Shown here: positions 9,245 to 17,921 of the stretch, piece by piece
Layout: the number at the start of each line of letters is the position of its first letter
Position numbering within the stretch: the stretch's first letter is position 1
Source of the DNA: JBBQRS01 sp038214535
Lineage (GTDB): Bacteria; Chloroflexota; Anaerolineae; CG2-30-64-16
Reading direction: 5' to 3'
Length of the DNA stretch: 40,846 nucleotides
NCBI GenBank assembly: GCA_038214535.1
Contig: JBBQRS010000036.1
Span: 1-40,846 of the forward strand
Translations under genes and position numbers: made by a program
The notes under the pieces: model-generated
What the model saw: only the letters and a program-made list of their open reading frames with translations
Databases searched by the model: none
Told to the model about the DNA's origin: nothing

Positions 9245-9471
9245 GTTCCAGATGTGCGCATTTTCGGGGTATTTTGGCCTGTTTTGCGGGGTATTGTCGC
9301 CGTGAGGGTTCGCTTGCAACATAAAATCTTGTGGTCTCTCGTCCAGCCGGAGGGGAAACCGGGTCAGGAGAACGTCTGATTCACCTTAAAGTTTTGCCGA
9401 CAACAAGCCCCCGCAAATACGTAGGGCCGTGGATGCAGTCGTGACGTTTCGTGTCTTTCGCGATCCCGCGT

Positions 9472-10041
9472 CTACCGCCGGCCGACACACGTCACGCGGA
9501 AGGTGACAAAGGAGAAGCCTTCCGTCGCGGCCAGGTGCGCCTGCGCGTTATAGGTGTGGCTATCTTGCCGCAGCCAGGGCGGATAGAAGATGCTGCCCAA
9601 GACGCGCGGGTTACTAAGCGCCGCCGGCCCTTCCTCGACCTCGCGTGTCCACTCGCAAAGGTACATATCGTGCAGCCCGCCGCGCACCTCGAAGCGATTG
9701 CCGGGATGGTGCGGCCAGACCTCGCTGGTGATGCCCTCGGCTTCGGCCTCTTGCGCCAACTCCAGCAGCTCGCCCACTGACGGCAACCGGAATTCACCGC
9801 CCTGATGATGGGTTAGCCACTCGCAATAGGCCTTCGCATCTACCTGTGACACGTCCGCGACGGGCGAGGCGAGGGGGGCGATGCGCGCCAACGCGGGGGG
9901 AATCGGGCGGCCGATTTCCCGTAAATAGTCTTTATACTCGCCCCGCGTCACCGGGTGCGTGCTCAGCAAGACCGGGGTTCCGCGGCGATCCAGCTCAATC
10001 CAGCGGTCGGAGGTCGGGTCGCAATGAAAGGTCGACGTCAT
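9472..10041 (-). CDS. Small FGE/SUMF1-fold (formylglycine-generating-enzyme-like) protein
   Basis: This 189-residue protein keeps landmarks of the FGE-sulfatase fold: HPVTRGEYKDYL (about 29-40) resembling 'xPVTnaeY', PVADVSQVDAKAYCEWL (about 60-76), FRLPSVGELLELA (about 83-95) resembling 'RLPTEAEWE', a GGLHDMYLCEWT strand matching 'GNVWEWT', and a terminal FVTFRVTC resembling 'GFRvv'. It is shorter than catalytic FGE (about 300), and I do not see the paired copper-binding cysteines, so oxidase activity is unlikely; many such domains bind ligands or act as accessory modules. Its ATG (10041) overlaps the gltX stop as ATGA, so it is translationally coupled to glutamyl-tRNA synthetase. Function unknown. 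Confidence 0.75.
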   Translation of the reverse strand: MTSTFHCDPTSDRWIELDRRGTPVLLSTHPVTRGEYKDYLREIGRPIPPALARIAPLASPVADVSQVDAKAYCEWLTHHQGGEFRLPSVGELLELAQEAEAEGITSEVWPHHPGNRFEVRGGLHDMYLCEWTREVEEGPAALSNPRVLGSIFYPPWLRQDSHTYNAQAHLAATEGFSFVTFRVTCVGRR

Positions 10042-11579
10042 GGTGTTGGCTCTCCCCTGTCAGAGGGAGAACCCTCCACAAGTTTACATAAATGGGTTTT
10101 TGCGTCTTCGATGCGCGCCAGGGTCTCCTCATTGCCGAGCGCCATCATGCTGCCGAAGAGCGGCGGTGCGACGTTCTTGCCTGTCAGCGCGACGCGCAGG
10201 ATGCCGAAGAGCTGCCCCGGCTTCAGCCCCAGATCTGTCGCGAGCGCGCGCAGCGCCGGCTCCAGCGCTTCCTCGGTGAAGGGCAGGCTGCGCATCACGC
10301 CGTCGGCGGCTTCCAGCGCCGCCAGCGAACCCGCCGCATCCAGCCCCTTCGCGATCAACATCGTCGGGTCATAGTCAATCTTGTCGGCGAACACGAAATC
10401 CACCAGCGACGCGGCGTCGGCCAGTGTCTTGATGCGCTCTTGCACCAGCGGCGCGATGAAGGGCAGCGCCGGGTGGGCGCGCAGCGCATCCTCCGCGATG
10501 CCCAGGTCGCGGCTGAGGAACGGGATGAGCAGCTCGGTCAACACCGGTGTGTCGAGCGCGCGGATGTACTGACCGTTCATCCAGTCGAGCTTACTGATCG
10601 GCAGGGCGGCGGGCGAAGCGTTGATGTCGTGGATGTCGAAGGCGGCGACCGCCTCAGCGCGCGAGAAGAGATCATTGTCGGCGCTCTGGGCCCAGCCAAG
10701 AATAGACAGGAAGTTGAACATCGCATCCGGCAGATACCCCGCGTCGCGATATTCTTCGACATAGGTCAGAATTTCCTGTCCGTCCGCCCGTTTCTTGCGC
10801 TTGCTCAGTTTGCCCTCGCCGCCGGGGTCCAGAATCAGGGGCAGGTGCGCGTAGATGGGCGGCTCCCATCCGAAGGCCCTATAGAGGTTGACATGCAGCG
10901 GAACGCTATTCAGCCACTCATCGCCGCGCAGCACGTGGGTGATCTCCATGAAGTGATCGTCCACCACGTTCGCCAGGTGGTACGTGGGGTAACCGTCGGA
11001 TTTGAGGATCACCGGGTCGAGAATTTTGCGGTTCTCAACGGAGCGCGTCGGGCGCAGGATGTCGGTATACGCGGTCTCGCCTTCCAGCGGCATGGCGAAG
11101 CGCACCACCGACGGCGAGCCGGAGGCTTCTAGCTCGGCGCGTTGCTCCGCGGTCAGGAAGCGGCAATGCCGGTCATAGCCGATGGCGTCTGCCTTGCGCG
11201 CCTGTTGCTCGACGCGCAGCGCGTTCAGCCGCTCCTCGGAGCAATAGCAGCGATACGCATGGCCGTGTTCGATCAGCCAGTTCACCCATTGATGATAGAG
11301 CGCCAGCCGCTCTGACTGCACATACGGCCCGTAGTCGCCGCCCACGTCCGGCCCTTCGTCCCAATCCAGCCCCAGCCAGTGCATACTGTCGGTGATGTCT
11401 TGCAACGCTCCCGGCGCGTAGCGTGATTGGTCGGTGTCTTCGATGCGCAGCAGGAACTTGCCACCTGTATGGCGCGTCCACAGCCAGTTATACAGCGCGG
11501 TGCGGGCGCTGCCCAGGTGAAAGCTGCCCGTGGGGCTGGGAGCCATACGAACGCGAACGGGACGGTTGTTTTCAGTCAT
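10038..11579 (-). CDS. gltX: Glutamate--tRNA ligase
   Basis: This 513-residue class I aminoacyl-tRNA synthetase charges tRNA-Glu with glutamate. The N-terminus has MAPSPTGSFHLGSARTALYN, in which HLGS (residues 21-24) is the HIGH-type motif. GKLSKRKKRADG is the KMSKS-type loop, seen in about the middle of the protein. The C-terminal helical anticodon-binding region follows. ATG 11579 is chosen because the synthetase begins there at RVRMAPSPTG, with GGAG about 8 bases upstream; the longer reading from 11612 adds an unrelated leader. Whether it is discriminating (Glu only) or also charges tRNA-Gln cannot be told from this window, which holds no glnS or gatCAB. It is translationally coupled to the FGE-like gene. 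Confidence 0.95.
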   Translation of the reverse strand: MTENNRPVRVRMAPSPTGSFHLGSARTALYNWLWTRHTGGKFLLRIEDTDQSRYAPGALQDITDSMHWLGLDWDEGPDVGGDYGPYVQSERLALYHQWVNWLIEHGHAYRCYCSEERLNALRVEQQARKADAIGYDRHCRFLTAEQRAELEASGSPSVVRFAMPLEGETAYTDILRPTRSVENRKILDPVILKSDGYPTYHLANVVDDHFMEITHVLRGDEWLNSVPLHVNLYRAFGWEPPIYAHLPLILDPGGEGKLSKRKKRADGQEILTYVEEYRDAGYLPDAMFNFLSILGWAQSADNDLFSRAEAVAAFDIHDINASPAALPISKLDWMNGQYIRALDTPVLTELLIPFLSRDLGIAEDALRAHPALPFIAPLVQERIKTLADAASLVDFVFADKIDYDPTMLIAKGLDAAGSLAALEAADGVMRSLPFTEEALEPALRALATDLGLKPGQLFGILRVALTGKNVAPPLFGSMMALGNEETLARIEDAKTHLCKLVEGSPSDRGEPTP

Positions 11580-11639
11580 GGATGGGACTCCGCGTAAACA
11601 AACGAATGCCATGTAAGACGATCTTTATGATGTCACCCT

Positions 11640-11759
11640 GAGCGGGTTAACCCATCAAAGTGCGTTGCGGTCAGGCTCTAGCGAAGGGTCTCAGCCTCAC
11701 TAACGCGAGATTCTTCGCTGAAGTCACGCCGCAATGAACGACTCAGAGTTAACCCGCTC
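11640..11759. repeat. Dispersed 120-bp element with inverted ends (copy 1)
   Basis: The ends are a perfect 12-bp inverted repeat: GAGCGGGTTAAC at 11640-11651 and its complement at 11748-11759. Internal text includes CTCTAGCGAAGGGTCTC. A related copy in opposite orientation lies at about 17922-18010. It looks like a small non-coding MITE-like element in the gap before gltX. Confidence 0.65.
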
Positions 11760-11789
11760 TGAATGCCAAAGAGCCTATCCGAAAAACTC

Positions 11790-11843
11790 GTAGTCTGGCC
11801 CCTTGTGGGCGCCGATACCGACGCCCACAAGGGGCTAAACTAC
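11790..11843. repeat. Hairpin repeat family A, copy 1
   Basis: The arms 11790-11811 and 11822-11843 are near-perfect inverted copies (core GCCCCTTGTGGGCG) around a 10-base loop. It lies 12 bases past the rodA stop and could help terminate that transcript. Three other copies are at 15172, 23874 and 33751. TATCCGAAAA flanks it, as it does copy 2. Confidence 0.8.
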
Positions 11844-11855
11844 GGGCTTCAAATA

Positions 11856-12962
11856 TCAGTCGAATCCGAAGCGGCGGTGGCGCATCGCCACGCTTTCCGC
11901 CAATCCAATGCCGATCAGCATCGTCCACAGCGAGCTGCCGCCATAACTGACGAAGGGCAGCGGCACGCCGGTGGCGGGCAACAGGCTGAGGTTCATGCCG
12001 ATGTTGACCACGAACTGGAACAAGATCATCGCCGTGACGCCGACGACGATCAGGCGACCGAAGGTGTCTTGCGAGATCCCGGCGATATAGGTCAACCGCC
12101 AGAGCAGTAGCCCGAAGAGCACGATCAGCGCCACGGCTCCGATGAACCCCAGTTCCTCGGCGGTCACCGAGAAGATGAAATCGGTGTGCCGCACGCGCAG
12201 GAAGTGCAACTGGTTCTGGCTGCCCCGGAACAGCCCGCGTCCCAGCCAGCCGCCCGACCCGATGCTGATCATCGCCTGGTCAATATTATAGCGATCTGCC
12301 GTCGAGACCAGCGTCGGGTTGAGGAACGACAGGATGCGGTCCTTCATGTAATCTTGCAACAGCAAGCGCCACACGGGGACCGCCGCCGCAGCGACTGCCA
12401 GTCCCAACACCACCATGTGGCGGACGGGCATCCCTGCCATCATCAGCATCAACCCGCCGATCGCCAGCAACGAGAGCGCCGTGCTCAGGTTTGGCTGGAG
12501 GTAGATCAGCGCGACCGCCGGAGCCAGCATCATCAACGCCACGACCGGGGTCAGGATGCTGTCCAGCCGGCCGCGCGCCTCGCGCGTTGACAGGAAATGG
12601 GCCAAGGCCACGATCACGCCGAGTTTCGCCAGTTCGGAGGGCTGGAGCAGGAAATCGCCGAATGCCAACCATCGCTGCGCCCCGCCCGAGACCGTGCCGA
12701 ATGCCCAGATCACCAGCAACGCCGCCAGCAAGACAACGTAAATCAGGTAGGCGACCGAACCCAGCAGCTGGTAGTCGAACGCCGCCGCCATCAGCAACAG
12801 CGCGATCCCCAGCGCCAGGAATGCCGCCTGCCGCCAGGGCCATTGCGCCAGCACCTCGTTACCCGAAAGCGCGCTGGCGATCATCACCACGCCGAACACC
12901 GACAACGCCATCGCCAGGGCGAAGAGTAACCAGTCGAATCGTTTCCAGAGGGCGCGTCTCAT
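11856..12962 (-). CDS. rodA: RodA, SEDS peptidoglycan glycosyltransferase
   Basis: This 368-residue, ten-helix SEDS protein polymerises lipid II into glycan strands for the lateral wall in partnership with PBP2. The SEDS signatures are present: GGAQRWLAFGDFLLQPSELAKLG, cited here in part as QPSELAK (about 107-113), TDFIFSVTAEELGFIGA with the conserved TAEE, and the C-terminal SLLPATGVPLPFVSYGGSS. It is RodA rather than FtsW because it directly follows mrdA in an mre cluster. Its ATG overlaps the mrdA stop as ATGA (12962-12959), so the two partners are translationally coupled. A family-A hairpin follows the gene. Confidence 0.94.
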   Translation of the reverse strand: MRRALWKRFDWLLFALAMALSVFGVVMIASALSGNEVLAQWPWRQAAFLALGIALLLMAAAFDYQLLGSVAYLIYVVLLAALLVIWAFGTVSGGAQRWLAFGDFLLQPSELAKLGVIVALAHFLSTREARGRLDSILTPVVALMMLAPAVALIYLQPNLSTALSLLAIGGLMLMMAGMPVRHMVVLGLAVAAAAVPVWRLLLQDYMKDRILSFLNPTLVSTADRYNIDQAMISIGSGGWLGRGLFRGSQNQLHFLRVRHTDFIFSVTAEELGFIGAVALIVLFGLLLWRLTYIAGISQDTFGRLIVVGVTAMILFQFVVNIGMNLSLLPATGVPLPFVSYGGSSLWTMLIGIGLAESVAMRHRRFGFD

Positions 12963-15097
12963 GGCGCAGCCGTCACTTTTTCGGTCGGCTCGGTCGTCGG
13001 GGGCGCTTGTTGTTCGCCCTGGCCGTGGAAGTAGGCTTCCAGCACCTTGGTGGCGATGGGCGCGGCCACCGCGGAGCCTTCGCCGCCGTTCGCCACGAAC
13101 ACCGTCACCACGATTTCCGGGTCAACGTAGGGCGCAAAGGACGTGAACCACGCGTGCGTCGGCAGGTTGCCCTTGTCGTCTCGATCGGGCTGGTGATCTT
13201 TGTTGTTGTCGCGGAAGAACTCCGCCGTGCCTGTCTTGCCGGCAATGACCACACCCGACACTTTGACCTTGGTGGCTGTGCCCTGGGGCCAGTTGATCGC
13301 GCCATACATGCCCTCGCGCACCGTGTCGAGGTTGGCCGCATCCACCGACACGTCGCGGATCAGGTCGGGTTCCAGCTTGCCGACCACGTTGCCGTCGGCG
13401 TCGGTGATCTTCTCCACCAGTTGCGGGCGGTACAGATGGCCGCGGTTGGCGATGGCCGCCGTCGCCGACGCCATTTGCAGCGGCGTGGACAGCACGAAAC
13501 CCTGGCCGATGCTCATGTTATAGGTGTCGCCCGTCAGCCAGTTTTCGGCGTAGTTGATGCGTTTCCACTTCGGGGTCGGGATCAGGCCGCTGCTCTCGCC
13601 CGGCAGTTCGATGCCGGTGAGCTCGCCCAGCCCGAAATCTTTAGCATACTTCCCCTCTTCCGTTGGTCCCAGACCGCGGAACTCGCGGTAACCGCCGCCC
13701 AATTGGTAGAAGAAAATGTCGTCCGACACCGTCAGCGCATCGCGCACCGCTACCAGCCCGTGACCGTGGCCGTATTTGTGAATCCACGAATAGAACGGCT
13801 GATCCTTGGTGCGGTCCCACGGGAAATACTCGTTCGGTAGCGAGATGATGCCGTCGTTCCGACCATCGAAGCCGTCGCCCAATAGCGTCCGGGTGTTGAT
13901 GACGCCATCTTGCAGGCCTCCCGACGCGACCAGGATCTTGAACGTCGAGCCAGGCGGATACTGCCCGCCGATGCTTCGGTTGAAGAGCGGCAGGTTCGGG
14001 TCGGTCGTCAACGCCTGCCACGCTTCATCGGTGATCCCCTTTGTGAAGAGGTTGTTGTCGTAGGCCGGCAGGCTGACCAGCGCGCGGATCGCGCCGGTAC
14101 GGGGGTCCAGCGCCACGACGACGCCCTCCATCGCCTTGGTGAACCCGCTGGAATTGTCTAACGCTTCCTGTAAAGCCTCGGTCGCGGCGCGTTGCAGGTC
14201 CATGTCCAGGCTCAGATAGAGGTTCAGCCCCGGCACGGCCTTGCTTTCCTCGCCGACGGTACGCACGCGCCGGCCGTTGACGTCTACTTCGATGGTTTGC
14301 CGGCTCGGCGCGCCGCGCAATTGCTCTTCGCGGCTGTATTCCAGCCCCGTCAGCCCTACCTGCTCGTCGCGCCGATAGCCGTTTGCCTCATAATCTTCGA
14401 GCTGGCCTTCGGGGATGTGTCCCATATAGCCGAGCAGGTGCGCCGTGAGATTACCGGTGGGATAGTCGCGAATTGGCTCCAGCACCAGTTGGATGCCCGG
14501 CAGGTTGACCAGATCTTCGTTAATTGCAAAGGCCTGATAGTCCTTGATATAGCGGGCGATGCGGATTGGGCGGTAGGCCCCGCCGATGTACCCCTTCTTG
14601 ATCGCCGTCTCTATCTCGTCGCGCGGCATGATCCACGGCTCGCGCTCGTGAATGGCGAACAGCGATTCGGGGTCTTCCTGCTTCGCCGGGTCTTTCTTCG
14701 CGGGCGCTGTCGCAGTGGGTTGCGCGGTCGGCGTGGGGGTGGGCGATCCGGCCAGCGGGTCGGTAATCGCCAGCAGCGCCATCAGCCGGTCGAGCACCGC
14801 GCCCGCCGGGTCTTCTTTCGAACCTTCCGGAGGTTCCGGCAAGTCGGCGGGAACCACCATCACCGTGAAGCTTGGCTCGTTCTGTGCCAGGATTTCGCCG
14901 TTGCGGTCGTAAATCACGCCGCGCGGCGCCGTCACATCCATCTCGCGGAAACGGTTGCGGTCGGCCAGGATGCGATACTCTTCGCCCTGCACCATCTGAA
15001 GCTGCCACAGGCGGCCGATGAGCAGCGCCATGACCGCAACGACGGCCAACCGCAACAGGATCAGCCGAACCTGGGCCGTGTCAATCTTGCGTTGCAT
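12959..15097 (-). CDS. mrdA: Penicillin-binding protein 2 (elongasome transpeptidase)
   Basis: This 712-residue class B PBP cross-links peptidoglycan with RodA. Order: an N-terminal membrane anchor (about 12-31), then the PBP dimerisation region beginning APRGVIYDRNGEILA (57-71), then the transpeptidase domain with catalytic STFK (Ser384-Lys387), SDD (458-460) in the SxN position as in E. coli PBP2 (SCD), and KTGTAEF (621-627). An unusual Thr/Pro/Gln/Lys-rich insert (about 117-145, including SPTPTPTAQPTAT) interrupts the pedestal region, and the C-terminal tail is again Pro/Thr-rich (PPTTEPTEK). It is the fourth gene of the mreB-mreC-mreD-mrdA-rodA run. Confidence 0.95.
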   Translation of the reverse strand: MQRKIDTAQVRLILLRLAVVAVMALLIGRLWQLQMVQGEEYRILADRNRFREMDVTAPRGVIYDRNGEILAQNEPSFTVMVVPADLPEPPEGSKEDPAGAVLDRLMALLAITDPLAGSPTPTPTAQPTATAPAKKDPAKQEDPESLFAIHEREPWIMPRDEIETAIKKGYIGGAYRPIRIARYIKDYQAFAINEDLVNLPGIQLVLEPIRDYPTGNLTAHLLGYMGHIPEGQLEDYEANGYRRDEQVGLTGLEYSREEQLRGAPSRQTIEVDVNGRRVRTVGEESKAVPGLNLYLSLDMDLQRAATEALQEALDNSSGFTKAMEGVVVALDPRTGAIRALVSLPAYDNNLFTKGITDEAWQALTTDPNLPLFNRSIGGQYPPGSTFKILVASGGLQDGVINTRTLLGDGFDGRNDGIISLPNEYFPWDRTKDQPFYSWIHKYGHGHGLVAVRDALTVSDDIFFYQLGGGYREFRGLGPTEEGKYAKDFGLGELTGIELPGESSGLIPTPKWKRINYAENWLTGDTYNMSIGQGFVLSTPLQMASATAAIANRGHLYRPQLVEKITDADGNVVGKLEPDLIRDVSVDAANLDTVREGMYGAINWPQGTATKVKVSGVVIAGKTGTAEFFRDNNKDHQPDRDDKGNLPTHAWFTSFAPYVDPEIVVTVFVANGGEGSAVAAPIATKVLEAYFHGQGEQQAPPTTEPTEKVTAAP

Positions 15098-15171
15098 CGT
15101 TGTACTTCGTGGGTTTCGTCATGATGATCTCAAACCATATCGTTCGGAATTCAGTGTCTATCCGAAAACTC

Positions 15172-15222
15172 GTAGTTTAGCCCCTTATGGGCGTTCGCGA
15201 CGGGCACAAGGCCCTAAACTAC
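15172..15222. repeat. Hairpin repeat family A, copy 2
   Basis: The outer arms GTAGTTTAG (15172-15180) and CTAAACTAC (15214-15222) pair perfectly; the inner part carries mismatches. It sits in the 149-base mreD-mrdA gap. CTATCCGAAA flanks it on the left. Confidence 0.75.
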
Positions 15223-15246
15223 AAATTTTAGATAGATTCTTAGCCA

Positions 15247-15777
15247 TTAATGCCGGACCTGCATCACCCCGCGCATGGTGGGATAAACGACCAGCGTCAG
15301 CAGGACGTTCAACACCAACTCGGGCGCGACTACCTGAACGGCCATTTCGGCCCAATCTACCTTCAGTCCGGTGAACTGTAACACCGTAAGCACGAAGAAC
15401 GCGTAAACTGGCGTCGCCAGTGCGACGATGAAGGCCGGCCAGAGGACATTGCTCGCAAACACGCGCCGCGTGCCCAGCCCGGCCAGAAACGTGGTCGCCA
15501 TCAGCCCCAGCGATGAGACGCCCAGCGGCAGCCCGGCCAGCAGGTCGAAGAAGAGGCCCGCGACGAACGCAATCGGCAGCGCGGTCAGCACGCCTTTCAG
15601 CAGCGCCCACGAGACCACCATCACCAGGATCAGATTCGGGCACGCGCCCAGGAAGCGGATGCGCGAGACCAGCGTTGCCTGCACCAGCGCCGCCACTAAC
15701 ATCACGAGGACCGCGATGATGAACGGATTGGGGCCATGCCCGGTGATCGTTTTCGGCGCGCCTGTCTCAATCGTCAT
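15247..15777 (-). CDS. mreD: MreD, rod-shape-determining membrane protein
   Basis: This 176-residue, very hydrophobic protein has five or six membrane helices and MreD-type segments: QATLVSRIRFLGACPNLILV, AFVAGLFFDLLAGLPLGVSSL, and a C-terminal TLVVYPTMRGVM. MreD bridges MreC and the RodA-PBP2 complex. Identification rests on hydropathy, these segments and position: it starts six bases after the mreC stop and precedes mrdA. A 149-base gap with a family-A hairpin separates it from mrdA, so part of the transcript may end there. Confidence 0.88.
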   Translation of the reverse strand: MTIETGAPKTITGHGPNPFIIAVLVMLVAALVQATLVSRIRFLGACPNLILVMVVSWALLKGVLTALPIAFVAGLFFDLLAGLPLGVSSLGLMATTFLAGLGTRRVFASNVLWPAFIVALATPVYAFFVLTVLQFTGLKVDWAEMAVQVVAPELVLNVLLTLVVYPTMRGVMQVRH

Positions 15778-15783
15778 GCGGCC

Positions 15784-16641
15784 TCACCCCACCGGTTCCG
15801 GGTCGTCCGTCTGACCGGGCAACGGCTGGAAGTTGGTAATCACCAGCACGAACTCCAGCCGGTCGAAATCTACCGTGGGCCGCAAGATGCCCTGCTGGAA
15901 CATATCGTAATCTTTCTGGTTTACCTCGACGACCTGCCCGATCACCAGGTTCTTGGGAAAGTTACCGCCCAACCCCGACGTAATCACCACATCGCCGGCC
16001 GTAACGTCGCCGCCCTGCGGGATGTAATCCATCACCGGCAGCTCGCCCGCCTGTCCATTCACCACGCCCAGCTCGCGGCTGCGCTGGATCATCGCTTGCA
16101 CGCCGCTGGAAGGGTCGGTGATGAGCAGCACGCTGGACGTGCGCGGCCCCACCTTCAGGATGCGCCCCACCAGGCCGCGCTCCGTCACCACCGGCATCCC
16201 GGCCTCGATGCCGTGATCTGAGCCGAGATCAATGGTGATGCTGTTCAGATAATTGCTGGGGCCTTTGTTGATGACCCGTGCAACCACCTGCCCGCCGCGC
16301 ACGTCATAGATGGGGTTGAGCTGGGCAAACCGCAACAGCTCGCGCAGCCGCTGGTTTTCGGTCTCCACTTCGGTGAGCCGCAGATTATCAATGGTGAGCG
16401 TGTCAACGATAGTCTGGAGCTGGCGGTTCGTGGAGCGGAGCGTGCGCAATTCTTTGAGTGAGGTTGCGATGTTGCCAGCCTGCCGTCCGATGCCGCTGAA
16501 GGTGATCAGAAAGGGCCGGGCAGCCTGATTCATGACGCCCTCAACAGGCGCCAGGAAACCGGAAGTGGACAGGACGAGTAAGGCGATGCCCACTGCCGCC
16601 AGGATATAAAAAACCAGGGTGCGGTTGGAAAGGCGGCTCAT
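15784..16641 (-). CDS. mreC: MreC, rod-shape-determining scaffold protein
   Basis: This 285-residue protein has the MreC layout: a short cytoplasmic N-terminus, one membrane helix (about 9-28), a coiled coil (about 55-105, TENQRLRELL), and a periplasmic or extracellular double beta-barrel domain with VVARVINKGPSNYLNSITIDLGSDHGI and GLVGRILKVGPRTSSVLLITDPSSG. MreC activates PBP2. It lies between mreB (53-base gap with a small hairpin) and mreD (6-base gap). The C-terminal tail is proline- and acid-rich. Confidence 0.94.
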   Translation of the reverse strand: MSRLSNRTLVFYILAAVGIALLVLSTSGFLAPVEGVMNQAARPFLITFSGIGRQAGNIATSLKELRTLRSTNRQLQTIVDTLTIDNLRLTEVETENQRLRELLRFAQLNPIYDVRGGQVVARVINKGPSNYLNSITIDLGSDHGIEAGMPVVTERGLVGRILKVGPRTSSVLLITDPSSGVQAMIQRSRELGVVNGQAGELPVMDYIPQGGDVTAGDVVITSGLGGNFPKNLVIGQVVEVNQKDYDMFQQGILRPTVDFDRLEFVLVITNFQPLPGQTDDPEPVG

Positions 16642-16652
16642 GGATTAGATAA

Positions 16653-16672
16653 CTGCCGGCCGAAGCCGGCAG
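16653..16672 (-). other. Short hairpin between mreB and mreC
   Basis: CTGCCGGC (16653-16660) and GCCGGCAG (16665-16672) form a perfect 8-bp stem with a CGAA tetraloop. It ends 11 bases before the mreC start and has no T-run, so it is more likely an RNA-stability or attenuation element than a full terminator. Confidence 0.55.
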
Positions 16673-16694
16673 GTTGATCGGCAAAACCCCTCAA

Positions 16695-17756
16695 CTAATG
16701 TAACGTGCTTCCTCGTTGCATGCTGGCAAGCGTCTTGCTCAGAACTTCGAAGTTCTCAAGCACCTTGCCGGCGCCACGGGCCACGCAACTCATCGGGTCT
16801 TCCGCAACGTAGACCCGCATCTTGGTCTCCTCGCTCAGGCGTTGCGCCAGACCCTTGAGCAGCGCGCCGCCCCCGGCGAGCGCAATCCCATGCTCCATCA
16901 GGTCCGCCACCAGCTCGGGCGGCGTTTCGTCAATCGCCTGCCGCACGGTATCCACGATGATGCCGATGGAGTTGCGCAACGCCTCGCGCAGCTCGACGCT
17001 GCTCACGTCTACCGCTTCCGGTAGCCCCGTGATGAGGTTGCGCCCGCGCAGCACGACCATCATTTCCGTCTCCAGCGGATAGGCGGAGCCGGCTTGAATC
17101 TTCACATTTTCGGCCGTCTGTTCGCCGATCAGCAGGTTATACTTCTGACGGGCGTAATTGATGATGTCCTCGTTCATTTCGTCGCCCGCCACGCGGATCG
17201 AGCGCGCGACGACGATCCCACCCAGAGACGTTACGGCGACCTCGGTGGTTCCACCGCCGATGTCCACGATCATGCTGCCCTGCGCTTCGGATACGGGCAG
17301 GTTTGCGCCGATGGCAGCCGCCATTGGCTCTTCGATCAGATACGCCTCGCGCGCACCGGCGCTCAGGGTGGCGTCATAGACCGCGCGCTTCTCGACCTCC
17401 GTCACGCCGCTGGGGATGCCGACGACGACGCGCGGCCGCGGGATGCGCAGCAACATGCGTTCGTGGACTTTGTGGATGAAGTAATGCAACATCTTCTCCG
17501 TCACATCAAAGTCCGAGATCACGCCGTCGCGCAGGGGGCGAATCGCCACGATGTTGCTCGGCGTGCGACCGACCATCTCTTTGGCTTCGGAGCCGATGGC
17601 AAGAACTCTCTTGCTCTTCTTGTCAATGGCGACGACCGACGGCTCGTCAATGACGACGCCGCGATTGCGGATCATCACCAGGGTGTTGGCCGTGCCGAGA
17701 TCAATGCCGATATCCAGAGAAAAAAGACCGAGAAACCAGTTTAGCGGGCTGACCAC
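16695..17756 (-). CDS. mreB: MreB, bacterial actin
   Basis: This 353-residue actin-fold ATPase forms membrane-bound filaments that steer lateral wall synthesis. Phosphate-1 loop DLGTANT is at 19-25, phosphate-2 DIGGGTTEVAV at 165-175 and the adenosine motif LAGGGALLKG at 293-302. GTG 17756 is chosen over an upstream in-frame ATG because a strong GGAAGGAG lies 10 bases before it and the protein then begins close to the family N-terminus (VSPLNWFLGLFSLDIGIDLG). The extra 46 residues of the longer frame are Cys/Trp-rich and unlike MreB. A consensus-like promoter lies about 90 bases upstream. It leads the elongasome cluster. Confidence 0.96.
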   Translation of the reverse strand: MVSPLNWFLGLFSLDIGIDLGTANTLVMIRNRGVVIDEPSVVAIDKKSKRVLAIGSEAKEMVGRTPSNIVAIRPLRDGVISDFDVTEKMLHYFIHKVHERMLLRIPRPRVVVGIPSGVTEVEKRAVYDATLSAGAREAYLIEEPMAAAIGANLPVSEAQGSMIVDIGGGTTEVAVTSLGGIVVARSIRVAGDEMNEDIINYARQKYNLLIGEQTAENVKIQAGSAYPLETEMMVVLRGRNLITGLPEAVDVSSVELREALRNSIGIIVDTVRQAIDETPPELVADLMEHGIALAGGGALLKGLAQRLSEETKMRVYVAEDPMSCVARGAGKVLENFEVLSKTLASMQRGSTLH

Positions 17757-17846
17757 GCGTAGGATGCTCCTTCCAGGACCGGCCCAGATAGGCCGATATG
17801 GGGGTCGTGTCCGAGAATCACAGAATGCGGACACACACCATTCATC

Positions 17847-17875
17847 ATTATACCATCCTGTGCATATGCACCCAA
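17847..17875 (-). promoter_or_regulatory. mreB promoter with a palindrome in the spacer
   Basis: On the minus strand, TTGGGT (17875-17870) and a perfect TATAAT (17852-17847) are 17 bases apart. A perfect 12-base palindrome, GTGCATATGCAC (17860-17871), covers the spacer and the edge of the -35 box, so a dimeric regulator could bind there. Downstream, the leader can form a 7-bp stem (17834-17828 with 17813-17807). Confidence 0.65.
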
Positions 17876-17921
17876 ACCGACCATCCACGCGCATTGCAAT
17901 CCCAGGGCTTTTACAGAGTCA

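Noticed and set aside
11640..11843. CRISPR array
   Set aside because: The repeats are palindromic pairs with no regular spacer series, and no cas gene is present anywhere in the window.
12491..13840. 449-codon open frame opposite rodA and mrdA
   Set aside because: It crosses two certain genes on the other strand and has Arg/Pro/Ala-rich shadow composition.
16741..16756. Perfect palindrome AGAACTTCGAAGTTCT as a second LexA box
   Set aside because: The half-sites are six bases apart instead of four, and it lies inside the mreB coding region near its 3' end.
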